In this document: one piece after another, positions 26,601 to 34,572 of the stretch | How the letters are laid out: each line of letters begins with the position of its first letter | How positions within the stretch are numbered: the first letter of the stretch is position 1 | Assembly: GCF_002338065.1 (NCBI RefSeq) | Contig: NZ_DDHJ01000015.1 | Coordinates: forward strand, 570,273 to 634,272 | Origin: Pseudomonas sp. UBA1879 | GTDB taxonomy: Bacteria; Pseudomonadota; Gammaproteobacteria; Pseudomonadales; Pseudomonadaceae | DNA length: 64,000 bases | Direction: 5' to 3' | Program-made: the position numbers and the translations under genes | The notes under the pieces: model-generated | What the model saw: the letters and a program-made list of their open reading frames with translations, nothing else | What the model was told of the DNA's origin: nothing | Database searches by the model: none

Positions 26601-28846
26601 TGCTTGAGCACTTCGACCTTCGAGGCCTTGCTCGAATGCAGCTCCAGGCAAAACTCGCCCAAGCCTTTCTCGGCCAGGCGCCGATACACCACGTCCAGTG
26701 CTGCGCGCTTCTCGGCGACGAACAGCACGCGACGGCCGAGGGCCAGATTGTGGGCGATCATGTTGGCGATGGTCTGCGACTTGCCGGTACCGGGCGGTCC
26801 ATCCATCACGAAGCTTCGCGTGCCACCGGAGGCGACCACCGCCGCCAGTTGGGAAGAGTCGGAAGGCAGCGGGGCGAACAGCTGCGCAGGTGTCACCGTG
26901 GCATCGAGACGCTCGGGCTTCGGAAAATCGTCGGCCCCGGAAAAACCCTCACCGGCCTGATCAGGCTCCAGCAGATGCCTGACCAACGGGCTTTGCAGCA
27001 ACTGCGCGGCGTTGGCATTGAGGTCTTTCCACATCAGGTATTTGGCAAACGAGAAGGTACCAAGCACCAGTTCGGTACTGACCTCGAAACCCGGCACATC
27101 GCGCACGGCACGTCGCACCCGGTTCCAGATGCCTGTCACATCGATACCGGTTTCATCCCCCGGCAGCTCGCCATCGAGCCCCGGAATCAGCAGTTCGAAG
27201 TCATGCCGAAGCAGTTCGAGCAGGGTCAGGTTGAAGCGCGGTTCTTCGTCGAGCAGGCCCAGCGTCACCCCGGACAGCGCGCTTTTGCGCTCGAGCTTGA
27301 CCGGCAGCAAAATCAGCGGGGCCGAGTAGGTCCTCGGGTCGTCTGCGCTTTTCTTCCACTTGAGGAAGCCGATGGCCAGGAACAACGTATTGGCCCCGCC
27401 CTCCTCCAGATCGCTGCGCGCCTTGCGGAACAGATCGATCAGCGTCGCTTCGAGCCTGGTCTTTTCCAGGGTCGCGAGGACCTCGCCCCGCGCGAGCGCC
27501 TGGCGTGCGACTTCATCGATCAGGCTTTCATTGTTCTGCTGTTCATAGAGCGCGATGTCACGACCGCTGCTGTTCAAATCGGGCACGGGGACGATACGAA
27601 TGCGCTGACCGCTCGACAGCAGGTCTTCGAGCGCGGCGGGATCGGCACAGACCAGCCGTACGCCCTTTGCGCTATCAGGCAAATGCAACAGGCGGTTACG
27701 GGTGGTCAGGTCGAGGAGCTTGCGTTGCCAAAGCGTGAGTTTGCCCGCAGCACCTGCTTCGGTTTCATTGAGCTCGACATCGAAACCGGGTAGCGCCGGG
27801 GCTTCCTCCAGGCTTTCAGCCGCGGGCAAGTTCTCATTGGCCTCCTTCGCCGGGTCGGTTGCAGTGACCAGAGCCAAGGGTCGAATCTTCTGCATGCGCG
27901 CGCGATGCACATCGATCGCCATGATGAACTGCTCGTCATCGAGCTGGCGTTCAGCGGCGGCCACGGCCTGACTGAAGCTCGGCGGATGGGCCTGGGTCGC
28001 CAACGTGGTCTCGAACACCAGCATTTCTTTCAGATCGAGGCGTTTGCGGACGGCCGACGCTTCGTCGGTCAGCAGCTGCGAGAACTCCTGCGGCTGCAAC
28101 CAGACGCCGGCGAACGCGTGCCCTTTGGTCATCAAGAGCAGCGCGTTCAACCCTGCCTGTTCCAACGCGGCAGCGAACAGCAGAGCGGTGTCGAGGCAGG
28201 TGGCGATGCGATTTTCCAACACCACACTCGGCGGCCTGATCTTCTGGCCCTGTTGCTCGAAGCTGGCCGGCGGCAATGCGTAGCTCAGCTCAAAGCGGCA
28301 CACCCCCGACCAGATGGCAGAGGCGAGCTCCCACGTCCGAGTGCGTGATTTGCTTTCATAGCCCTCGATGCCGTCTTTCTTGCCTGCCCGGCGCAACACC
28401 TGCGAGGCCGCCTTGAGCACACGATCCACCGCAGGATCATTGGGCATGCAGAACGCAGCGAGCAACTCAGGCATTGCATTCAAACCGCCCCACTCGGTCC
28501 GGGCCAGCAGCTCGGTGGGAAAGCGCTGTTCAACGAGTAACTGTTCACCTTGGCACAGCCGCAACACCACGTCCGCCGTGAGACTTTCGCTCAAGCCGGA
28601 CAGGTACCCGGCGTTGAGTTTGATGTCGCGTTCGGTGATGCTCAGGCGGTCGCCGGCAGCGAGTCGGTCGAGGTGCCAGGTCCGGCCCTCAACGAATTCA
28701 GGATCACTGCTCAGCGTCAGGGTCAGGTTCTCAAGCGGAGTGTCTTGCTGATTGCTGATGCTCAGTTCACGGACCAGTGGAACGGCATTCTGGTGAGAGG
28801 CGAAGCCGATTTTTCGGGCGATCAGCGCCTCGATCTCGATGTTCAT
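23636..28846 (-). CDS. hhe: DUF4011 / SF1 helicase / Vsr-like nuclease, probable Hhe anti-phage protein
   Basis: A single 1736-residue protein with several domains. Residues ~205-285 resemble a transglutaminase-like fold with Cys217 and His243 (ATCLDTALLF, KGHAFAGVW). Residues ~370-400 hold the DUF4011 signature LTLWQRKLLDLTTRNRLLHL. Helicase motifs follow: Walker A GPPGTGKS (683-690), Walker B FDEASQ (1314-1319), AGDPRQMPP (~1339-1347), VQGDERD (~1510-1516), and LNVAITRSRRE (~1550-1560). A C-terminal Vsr/DUF559-type nuclease (about 1612-1698) shows FEEAV, IDLGIV and VECDGATYH. This domain order is that of Hhe, a one-gene phage-defence system. It is cytoplasmic and presumably unwinds and cuts invading DNA. 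It stands alone, with LysR-controlled metabolic genes on both sides. Confidence 0.88.
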   Translation of the reverse strand: MNIEIEALIARKIGFASHQNAVPLVRELSISNQQDTPLENLTLTLSSDPEFVEGRTWHLDRLAAGDRLSITERDIKLNAGYLSGLSESLTADVVLRLCQGEQLLVEQRFPTELLARTEWGGLNAMPELLAAFCMPNDPAVDRVLKAASQVLRRAGKKDGIEGYESKSRTRTWELASAIWSGVCRFELSYALPPASFEQQGQKIRPPSVVLENRIATCLDTALLFAAALEQAGLNALLLMTKGHAFAGVWLQPQEFSQLLTDEASAVRKRLDLKEMLVFETTLATQAHPPSFSQAVAAAERQLDDEQFIMAIDVHRARMQKIRPLALVTATDPAKEANENLPAAESLEEAPALPGFDVELNETEAGAAGKLTLWQRKLLDLTTRNRLLHLPDSAKGVRLVCADPAALEDLLSSGQRIRIVPVPDLNSSGRDIALYEQQNNESLIDEVARQALARGEVLATLEKTRLEATLIDLFRKARSDLEEGGANTLFLAIGFLKWKKSADDPRTYSAPLILLPVKLERKSALSGVTLGLLDEEPRFNLTLLELLRHDFELLIPGLDGELPGDETGIDVTGIWNRVRRAVRDVPGFEVSTELVLGTFSFAKYLMWKDLNANAAQLLQSPLVRHLLEPDQAGEGFSGADDFPKPERLDATVTPAQLFAPLPSDSSQLAAVVASGGTRSFVMDGPPGTGKSQTIANMIAHNLALGRRVLFVAEKRAALDVVYRRLAEKGLGEFCLELHSSKASKVEVLKQLDRAWDVRDGLSAEEWAHEAGRLQSLRSRLNQLVEVLHRRWPNGLSLHQAIGRVVRDHRPQTPRLTWPSTTRHDAAEYGHLLDLARRLGLNGSAARALSGRFGLLSHSQWSNAWQAEVAGVSRELPQALDALTAASERVLGLTHLALPAAEVPQLQQLNELLSLITQAHGVNLSFAFAPDAATRIEAARRACQLIESYRELEESLSLNYADEACRRIPFDTMLNDWREAEGKFWFLATFAKKKVAKKLAALGGAAGLPDAPGDLAILQRLQAQLVELDALSSDVQSIPGWQGLSSDTARILRAVALAERLRGLLSALAESPDHLVSLRGAVARLVVEANEMLGPDGQLAAASSALQQALARYDAAARLFAGLAGTAPDARPGVAELRATALSIQQQEEQLKAWCDWCRVREQATHAGLATLAQAVEAGSLSPSATEDTFVTAYSHWFATQGIDGEPLLRNFVAAEHMSDISTFIRLDDELAQLTVRYIRAKLCGLIPSKNDIPKGSGFATLKHELQKSRRHKPVRQLAIEMGDALNRLAPCMLMSPLSIAQFLPADQPPFDLVIFDEASQIAPWDAIGSIARGQQVVIAGDPRQMPPTNFFNRGPNAGDDDTAEDMESILDECLGAGVPSHSLSWHYRSRHESLIAFSNHRYYDSNLITFPAAETRASAVEWRRVQGVYAKGKGRYNQAEAEAIVSETVKRLTDPAFVAAGHSIGIITLNADQQKLINDLLDAARQQYPQIEPFFQDTQTEPVVVKNLETVQGDERDLIMLGIGYGPTEPDAQVMSMNFGPLNKEGGWRRLNVAITRSRREMLVFSSFDPSMIDLNRTNARAVRDLKHFIEFAQRGPKALAEAVHGSVGGYDSPFEEAVAEGLRRLGWEVVPQIGVSRFRIDLGIVHPDRPGDYLAGVECDGATYHSAATARDRDKVRGMILKGLGWNLVRLWSTDWWVDKEGALQTLHAALNDLLAESRLATASHPSDEPEPIVGA

Positions 28847-29145
28847 TCATGGGCTCCTGCAGCGGCGAGCGCGCGCCTCGTCAAGAGGCCGCCAAATGGC
28901 GCCTATAGTCCACGAGTCAACACGGGTTGGAAATGTGTTTGTGCGCGAATGTGCGGGCGATACGCAGTCGAGAGCGCTGTAACGCGTTAGTCGGCCACCT
29001 CACTTGGGGGCATGGACGCTGACCGATACCTCCAAACCCCGCTATCAACCGGAAAGTCCGTTAGCAATCATCGGATCTTACGGCGTTTCCAATAGGTAGC
29101 GTTGAGGGCACACTTCAAGCGTCAACTTTATATAAGGAACGCGCC
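28847..29145. other. Intergenic region upstream of the helicase
   Basis: Nearly 300 bases with no gene. It must contain the minus-strand promoter of the helicase and the plus-strand leader of the tautomerase relic, which keeps the AAGGA ribosome site at 29134-29138. I saw no repeat, attachment site or tRNA. Confidence 0.4.
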
Positions 29146-29262
29146 ATGCCATCGATCACGCTGCAGCTTTCCGGTTCACGCAATCCCGAACTGGGTCAAA
29201 TACCCATGTTCGGCCCCGCGCAACTGACGAAGTCACAGCAGCTACGGCGAGCCGATGCCTGA
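29146..29262 (+). pseudogene. 5' relic of a tautomerase-like gene
   Basis: The ATG at 29146, behind AAGGA, starts MPSITLQLSGSRNPELGQ, which resembles the Pro1 strand and following loop of a longer tautomerase family. After about 18 codons it runs into IPMFGPAQLTKSQQ and stops at 29262, inside the 3' end of the opposite-strand tautomerase. The rest of the gene appears to have been deleted. Confidence 0.5.
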
Positions 29263-29496
29263 AGCGGTGCTTGCAGCCCGCTGTTGACGATAGAGGGCCA
29301 GCGGCACGCCACCTTGGCTGATGTTCTCGATTTCGTGCTCATGGAAAATCACTGTCGTGTCTTCACGGGGTTTACCCATGACGTTGAACAGCAAATCGGT
29401 AATGCCTTCATAGACGGCTGCTTTCTGAGCGGCGGTGGTCCGGTGTGCACCAGGCGTTGTGCCTTCGCGAGTCACCAGGATATTAACGATGGGCAT
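29242..29496 (-). CDS. Tautomerase family protein (84 residues)
   Basis: The start at 29496 gives MPIVNILVTREG, exposing the catalytic Pro1, and has GGAG seven bases upstream; the longer frame would bury Pro1. The 84 residues include AAVYEGITDLLFNVMGKPREDTTVIFHEHEIENISQGGVP, with the beta-alpha-beta pattern of PptA/4-OT-like tautomerases. The gene lies 53 bases downstream of the SDR on the same strand and is probably co-transcribed with it, so both may work on one carbonyl compound. Confidence 0.88.
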   Translation of the reverse strand: MPIVNILVTREGTTPGAHRTTAAQKAAVYEGITDLLFNVMGKPREDTTVIFHEHEIENISQGGVPLALYRQQRAASTASGIGSP

Positions 29497-29549
29497 GGAT
29501 GTTCTCCGAAAGGATGCGGAGAGCGGTGTCGCCGCCCTCCTCGCCTGGA

Positions 29550-30260
29550 TCAACGGCCGGCGATGAGGCCGCCGTCGACGTGAAGGATTTCGCCCGTCGA
29601 GAAGGCAGCGTCCTCGAGATACAGCACGGCACGGACGATGTCCTCGACTTCCCCTAATTTTTTCATCGGGTGGAACGCGGCCAGTTGCTCGACCATCGCA
29701 GGGTCGTGCATTGGCGTCCGGATCACGCCGGGGGCCACGGCATTGACCCGAATGCCCTTTGTCGCGTACTCGATGGCCAGGCTTTTGGTAGCCGAATTCA
29801 TGCCGCCTTTCGTCAGCATGGCGATGAAGGCCGGGGACAGTGAGCTGGCGAACTCGGCGGTCGAGGCGGTGATTTGCACGACATGGCCGGTGCCTTGTTT
29901 CAGCATCACCGGAATGACCGCTTGGGTCGCGAAGAAGAACCCGTCCAGGTTGGTCTTCAACTTCAGGCGGTAGTCGTCTTCCGTGTAGTCGGTGAACGCT
30001 TTGCCGATGAAGATGCCCGCATTGTTGACCAGCGTATCGATGCGGCCGAACTGCTCCAGCGCCGCTGTGACGAGCCGCTGACTGGTCTCAGGATCGCCAA
30101 TGTCCCCGGCCACGGTGATCAGTCCAGAATCACGGGACGGCTGAATCGTGCGGGACGTCGCGACGACGCCGTAGCCCCTTGCCCGGTACGCTTGCACGAT
30201 GGCCTCGCCCATGCCTTGGGAGGCGCCGGTGACGATCGCTACTTTCTTGAAGTCTGACAT
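29550..30260 (-). CDS. Short-chain dehydrogenase family protein lacking the catalytic tyrosine
   Basis: The 236-residue protein has an intact Rossmann start (VAIVTGASQGMGEA, residues 8-20), NNAG (79-82) and Ser133, but the YxxxK motif is changed: Lys151 is present in MLTKGG while the residue four before it is Ala147, not Tyr. The remaining SDR landmarks (VNAVAPGVIRTPMH) are normal. Without the tyrosine it may be a non-catalytic or altered dehydrogenase, perhaps a known subfamily. It diverges from the LysR at 30340, with 79 bases between. Confidence 0.85.
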   Translation of the reverse strand: MSDFKKVAIVTGASQGMGEAIVQAYRARGYGVVATSRTIQPSRDSGLITVAGDIGDPETSQRLVTAALEQFGRIDTLVNNAGIFIGKAFTDYTEDDYRLKLKTNLDGFFFATQAVIPVMLKQGTGHVVQITASTAEFASSLSPAFIAMLTKGGMNSATKSLAIEYATKGIRVNAVAPGVIRTPMHDPAMVEQLAAFHPMKKLGEVEDIVRAVLYLEDAAFSTGEILHVDGGLIAGR

Positions 30261-30339
30261 TGCTGAATTCCTCGATGCTCGTTGAGTGAGCGAACGATAG
30301 AGCGTTGCCAGCTGTCCGAAAATTCCCTATCTTCGATCA

Positions 30340-31224
30340 ATGACTGATCAAAAACGCACAGCCCTCGATTGGCAGGATGTCAGTGTCTTTCTGGCCCTCG
30401 CCCGCCATGGCAGCCTCTCTGCAGCAGCACGAATGCTGTCCGTCAGCCATGCCACCATTGCGCGACGCCTGCATTCCCTGGAGGACAGCCTGGGCGAAAA
30501 GCTGGTGGAGCGACGCCCGGACGGCTACGTATTGACGCTGGCCGGCACCCATGCGCTGCAGGCTGCGAGCGATATGGAACACGCGGCTGAAGCGCTCAAG
30601 AATGGTCTGCACGATGGAACGCCATCGGGGCTCATCCGCATCAGTTCCTCCCCTGGCCTGTCCAGCGGCTTTCTCATCGCCCGCCTGCCAAGCCTGACTG
30701 TCCGGTTTCCCGGGCTGAGCATCGATCTGGCCCCTGCGCTTCGTTCGGTCAGCCTCGAGCGGCATGAAGCGGACATCGCTATTCGTGTCGACAAACCGAA
30801 AGACGGCGACGTGATTGCCCGCCCGTTGACCACCATCGGCTATGGGTTCTATGGGACGGAAGAGGCGTGTCGCGCGGCTGAAGCGGGGGGCGATCGGGTG
30901 TTCATCGGCTTCAACGAAGCCGATGCGTACCTGACCCAGGCGGCGTGGATGACCAAACACTTTCCACGGGCGCGAGTGGCTTTCCGTGCCAAGGATCAGT
31001 TCCTGCAATCCGTGGCAGCCCGCTCGGGCATCGGTCTCGCGCTGATTCCCCATTACATTGGCCGAGCGGATCCCGCGCTACGAATCTGCGACCTCGGTGC
31101 CCTGCCGTCGAGCAGAGACGTGTACCTGCTGACGCGAAGCCGCGACCGCAAGAACGCGTCTGTCCAGGTGGTCGCGGAGGCGGTCGCCGACATGTTCGAT
31201 GAGGCGCGGGATATGTTCGTCTGA
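30340..31224 (+). CDS. LysR-family regulator divergent from the SDR/tautomerase pair
   Basis: The 294-residue protein has the helix-turn-helix LSAAARMLSVSHATIARRLHSLEDSLG (about 26-52) and the effector domain of the subfamily that begins DWQDVSVFLALARHGS. ADIAIRVDKPKDGDVIARPL is the usual ligand-pocket edge. It shares a short intergenic region with the minus-strand SDR-tautomerase operon, its likely target. No strong ribosome site precedes the ATG. Confidence 0.88.
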   Translation: MTDQKRTALDWQDVSVFLALARHGSLSAAARMLSVSHATIARRLHSLEDSLGEKLVERRPDGYVLTLAGTHALQAASDMEHAAEALKNGLHDGTPSGLIRISSSPGLSSGFLIARLPSLTVRFPGLSIDLAPALRSVSLERHEADIAIRVDKPKDGDVIARPLTTIGYGFYGTEEACRAAEAGGDRVFIGFNEADAYLTQAAWMTKHFPRARVAFRAKDQFLQSVAARSGIGLALIPHYIGRADPALRICDLGALPSSRDVYLLTRSRDRKNASVQVVAEAVADMFDEARDMFV

Positions 31225-31377
31225 TGCCCGCGCCGGCAATCAACGTGCACGGCGTGAGGCGGCCATGCAAAAAGCTGAATCTTCCCGGGTTGCCACGATC
31301 TTTCTATTAGCCGTGTGTCATCTGCGGTACGTCGGTCGAGATTCCCTCACGGACAGGACGAAAGCAGGGAGTGGCAC

Positions 31378-31682
31378 ATGTCCAACGAAAACGTCTCAGC
31401 CTCGCACGGCGCTCAAACGAGCGGTCAGCGGGCCCATGTTGCTGTTGTTAATACTGGGCGACGTGCTGGGCGCGGGCGTGTATGCACGGGCGGGCACCAT
31501 TGCCGGTCAAGTGGGCGGCGCGCTCTGGGTACCGTTGCTGATCGCCCTGTGTTTCGCATTGCTGACCGCAGGGTCTTACGCACGGGCGACCCGGGCCTGG
31601 GCAGAGCGCTCACCTTCAAGCCCGGTAAATCCGGCGATTGCCGTGCTGAGCGCGGCGCTGCTGGCCTTCTATTCGTTCGTCC
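31378..31682 (+). pseudogene. Decayed amino-acid/polyamine (APC) permease
   Basis: Behind GGAG the ATG at 31378 reads MSNENVSASHG; after a frameshift near 31410 the next frame continues LKRAVSGPMLLLLILGDVLGAGVY, AGTIAGQVGGALWVPLLIAL, the first two membrane helices of an APC-type permease. The following NPAIAVLSAALLAFYSFV resembles a later helix of the same family, so an internal segment is missing. The relic ends three bases before the convergent histidine kinase. More than 350 codons are lost. Confidence 0.7.
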
Positions 31683-31684
31683 TG

Positions 31685-34309
31685 TCAGCGCGCGGTGATC
31701 GCGGCCTCGGGCGCTTCGTCGCGAGCATCACCGCGCAATTGATCCAGGCTGACCGCGAGTTCGCTCTTGCGAAACGGCTTGGTAAGGCGCGGCAGGTCCG
31801 GGTCGAGGCCTTCGCGCTCCGCATAGCCGGAGACAAGCAGGATCGGCGTTCCAGGCCGGGAGGCGCGGACAACCCTGGCCAGATCGGTGCCATTGATGCC
31901 CGGCATCAGATGGTCGGTGACGAGCAAGTCGAACGCCTCGCCGCTGTCCATCAGCGCCATCGCCTCTTCCCCGGAAGCGGCCTCGATAACGCGATAACCC
32001 AATTCCGCCAGCATGTACGACGTGCTGGCGCGCACCAGTTCTTCATCGTCGACCAACAGCGCGATGCCACGTATCAGCCGCGGCTCCGAGGCTTCCACCA
32101 CCCGCAACAGCGGGGTCGGCTTCGAGAGGCTGCGCGGAAGCCACAGCTCGACGTTAGTGCCCAGGCCAGGCGCACTCTGAATCGTCAGGGCACCGTTCAA
32201 CTGCGAGGCCAACCCATGGACCATGGAAAGACCGAGCCCCGTGCCTTTGCCGACGCCTTTGGTGGAAAAGAACGGCTCCACCGCCCGCGCGAGAGTGGCG
32301 GCGTCCATGCCAGTGCCCGTGTCGGCAACGGACAGACACAGGTATTCACCTGCCGCAAGCTTCGAGCGGTGCCCCTGGTCAACCTGCTCGGTGCTGGCCG
32401 AGATGCGCATGGTTCCGCCCTCAAGCATCGCGTCACGGGCGTTCACGGAGAGATTGAGCAGCGCCATTTCCAGCTGGTTGAGATCCGCGATGGCCGCCGG
32501 CAGATTATCCGGGGCATCGACGACCACTTTGATTTGCGGCCCTGTGGTGCTGGCCACCAGATCGCCCATATCGCTGACCAACTTCGCCACGTCGACAGGC
32601 ACCGTCTGCAACGGTTGCCGGCGGGCGAACGCCAGCAACCGCTGCACGAGCGTCTTCGCCCGTTCCGCCGATTGCATCGCGCCCGAAATGAGCCGCTGTT
32701 CGCGTTCGCCGCCCACACCTCGTCTTTGCAGCATGTCGAGGGTGCCAACGATCGGGGTCAGCAGGTTGTTGAAGTCATGGGCCACGCCCCCGGTGAGCTG
32801 CCCCATGGCTTCCATTTTCTGACTCTGGCGCAAGGCCTTCTGCGCCTCTTCCCGTTCAGCGATGGCTTGAGCCACCCGCCCTTCCAGGGTGGCGTTGAGT
32901 TCCCGCAATTCTTCCTCGGCCGCCTTGCGCGGGGTTATTTCGATCGCCGTGCCGGTCACGCGCAAGCAACACCCGGCGCTGTCGAACACGCCTCGCCCCT
33001 TCGCCGCGACCCAGCGCACGATGCCGTCCTCGCGGCCGATCGTGCGATAGTCGACGTCGTAAAGCGCGCGGCGTTCAGGGTCGCAGGCCGCCGTGAAAGC
33101 GCCGATCGTTGCCTCCCGATCATCAGGGTGCAGACCGTCGTAGAAATCCTGCAGCGTGACCGACACGTCCGGCGAGATGCCAAACATCGCTTTGGTCTGT
33201 GAGGGCCAGACCAGCGTGTTTTGCACGAAATCCACATCCCAGAAACCCACGTCAGCGTGGTCGACCGCCAGGCGCAATCGGGCCTCACTGATCCGTATGG
33301 CGGAATCCGCCCGAGCGCGGTGCACCACCAGCCCGACCGTCTGGACCACGAAATCGATGATCTCGATATCCCCTGCCACCGGCTCACGCCGCTCACTGTG
33401 ATACAGGACGATGACCCCGAGCAGCGCCCCTTGCGTGGAACGGATCGGAATTGACCAGCACACGTGCAGACCCTGTTCGAGGGCCACGTGCCGCAACACT
33501 GTCCAGCGGGGGTCATTCGCAATGTCTGCCTTCTCCATCACGGCGCTAGACCCGGCGACCTGCGCCGCGAGGACGAGGCCCTCGACGGCTGCATTGTAAG
33601 CAGGGGGCAGGCTCGGGCCTGCGCAGTGCTCGACGCGTTCGCCGTCTTCGTCCAGCAGCAGGATGCTGCCTAGAAAGCCTGACGAGGACAGCGCTTCCAC
33701 CTCACGGACGATGGCGGCCAGTGTGGCATTCAGGGCCGTTTCTTCTACGGCGAGTTCGAGGATCCGGTTCTGCGCGGCCGCGAGTGCGGCCCCGCGATTA
33801 CGCGCCTGGGTCAGACGCGCATTCTCGATCGCAATGGTCGCGAGTCGCGCCAGACTTTCCAGCCGATGGATCGTGTCAGGGTCATGGTCCCGAACCTCCG
33901 ACCAGTAAGCGCCAAGCGCGGCCACCGGAACCGGTCTGCCGATGGGCACCATCACCAGGCTGCGAACGAAGGTGGGCGTATAGGCCTCCTGCGGAACCCT
34001 TGGATCGAGCCGGACGTCACGAATCGCCACCGTTTCGCGGTGCTGCATCGCCCAACCCGAAACGCAGTGGTCGAACTGGAAGCTCTGACCCTGCCAAAGC
34101 GCAGAGACCGCGTCTTCAGCCACATAAGCGCAGCGTCCGTTGTGTTCGATAATGACCGCAATGCCTTCCGCGCTGACCGTGGCGCGGGCCGTGTCCCGCA
34201 ACACATCGACGACTTCGCCTACCGATGCTGCGCGGGCGAGGCGCTCACTGGCATTGAGTACATGAGACAAGCGTTCGTCGGCGCGTGAATCCACGGGAAC
34301 AGTCAGCAA
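31685..34309 (-). CDS. Soluble hybrid histidine kinase (GAF-GAF-PAS-HisKA-HATPase-REC)
   Basis: An 874-residue protein that starts at TTG 34309 (GGGAG six bases upstream). It has two GAF domains (about 15-165 and 190-330), a PAS/PAC domain (343-460), the phosphoacceptor His511 in GGVAHDFNNLL, an ATPase domain with NARDAM, DTGTGM and GKGTGLGLS (610-725), and a receiver domain with Asp799 in VTDHLMPG. There is no membrane segment, so it senses a cytoplasmic signal or stress. Its kinase type resembles blue-light/redox-linked and other soluble kinases. No dedicated response regulator is adjacent. Confidence 0.9.
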   Translation of the reverse strand: MLTVPVDSRADERLSHVLNASERLARAASVGEVVDVLRDTARATVSAEGIAVIIEHNGRCAYVAEDAVSALWQGQSFQFDHCVSGWAMQHRETVAIRDVRLDPRVPQEAYTPTFVRSLVMVPIGRPVPVAALGAYWSEVRDHDPDTIHRLESLARLATIAIENARLTQARNRGAALAAAQNRILELAVEETALNATLAAIVREVEALSSSGFLGSILLLDEDGERVEHCAGPSLPPAYNAAVEGLVLAAQVAGSSAVMEKADIANDPRWTVLRHVALEQGLHVCWSIPIRSTQGALLGVIVLYHSERREPVAGDIEIIDFVVQTVGLVVHRARADSAIRISEARLRLAVDHADVGFWDVDFVQNTLVWPSQTKAMFGISPDVSVTLQDFYDGLHPDDREATIGAFTAACDPERRALYDVDYRTIGREDGIVRWVAAKGRGVFDSAGCCLRVTGTAIEITPRKAAEEELRELNATLEGRVAQAIAEREEAQKALRQSQKMEAMGQLTGGVAHDFNNLLTPIVGTLDMLQRRGVGGEREQRLISGAMQSAERAKTLVQRLLAFARRQPLQTVPVDVAKLVSDMGDLVASTTGPQIKVVVDAPDNLPAAIADLNQLEMALLNLSVNARDAMLEGGTMRISASTEQVDQGHRSKLAAGEYLCLSVADTGTGMDAATLARAVEPFFSTKGVGKGTGLGLSMVHGLASQLNGALTIQSAPGLGTNVELWLPRSLSKPTPLLRVVEASEPRLIRGIALLVDDEELVRASTSYMLAELGYRVIEAASGEEAMALMDSGEAFDLLVTDHLMPGINGTDLARVVRASRPGTPILLVSGYAEREGLDPDLPRLTKPFRKSELAVSLDQLRGDARDEAPEAAITAR

Positions 34310-34572
34310 ATGGATCTCCCAGCGACCACGGAAGCGTTTTCCGCCGTCGGGTTGGAATTGGAGGTGGGAAAGAGGGCTGAAGCGTGGCGCGCTCTTTCGG
34401 CAGGGTCGGCTTGCAGTGTGTCAGAAAAGCCACCTGCAAGCATCACCGGGGCGCGGGCGTGCGACCGGCGTCCTGCCACCCGTTTGAACAGGGCTATTTC
34501 AGCGAGCCCACATGCAAGAGCGAAGGCATCTGGTCTCCCTGCCCTCGCAGTCGAGGAGCCTGCGGGTCGAGG

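Noticed and set aside
31199..33202. A 667-codon plus-strand open frame
   Set aside because: Its first ~100 usable codons are the APC permease relic; the rest is antisense to the histidine kinase and has no domain of its own.
34310..34572. Possible small gene between the histidine kinase and AraC genes
   Set aside because: Both strands have open frames but no ribosome site, no domain and no consistent codon bias.
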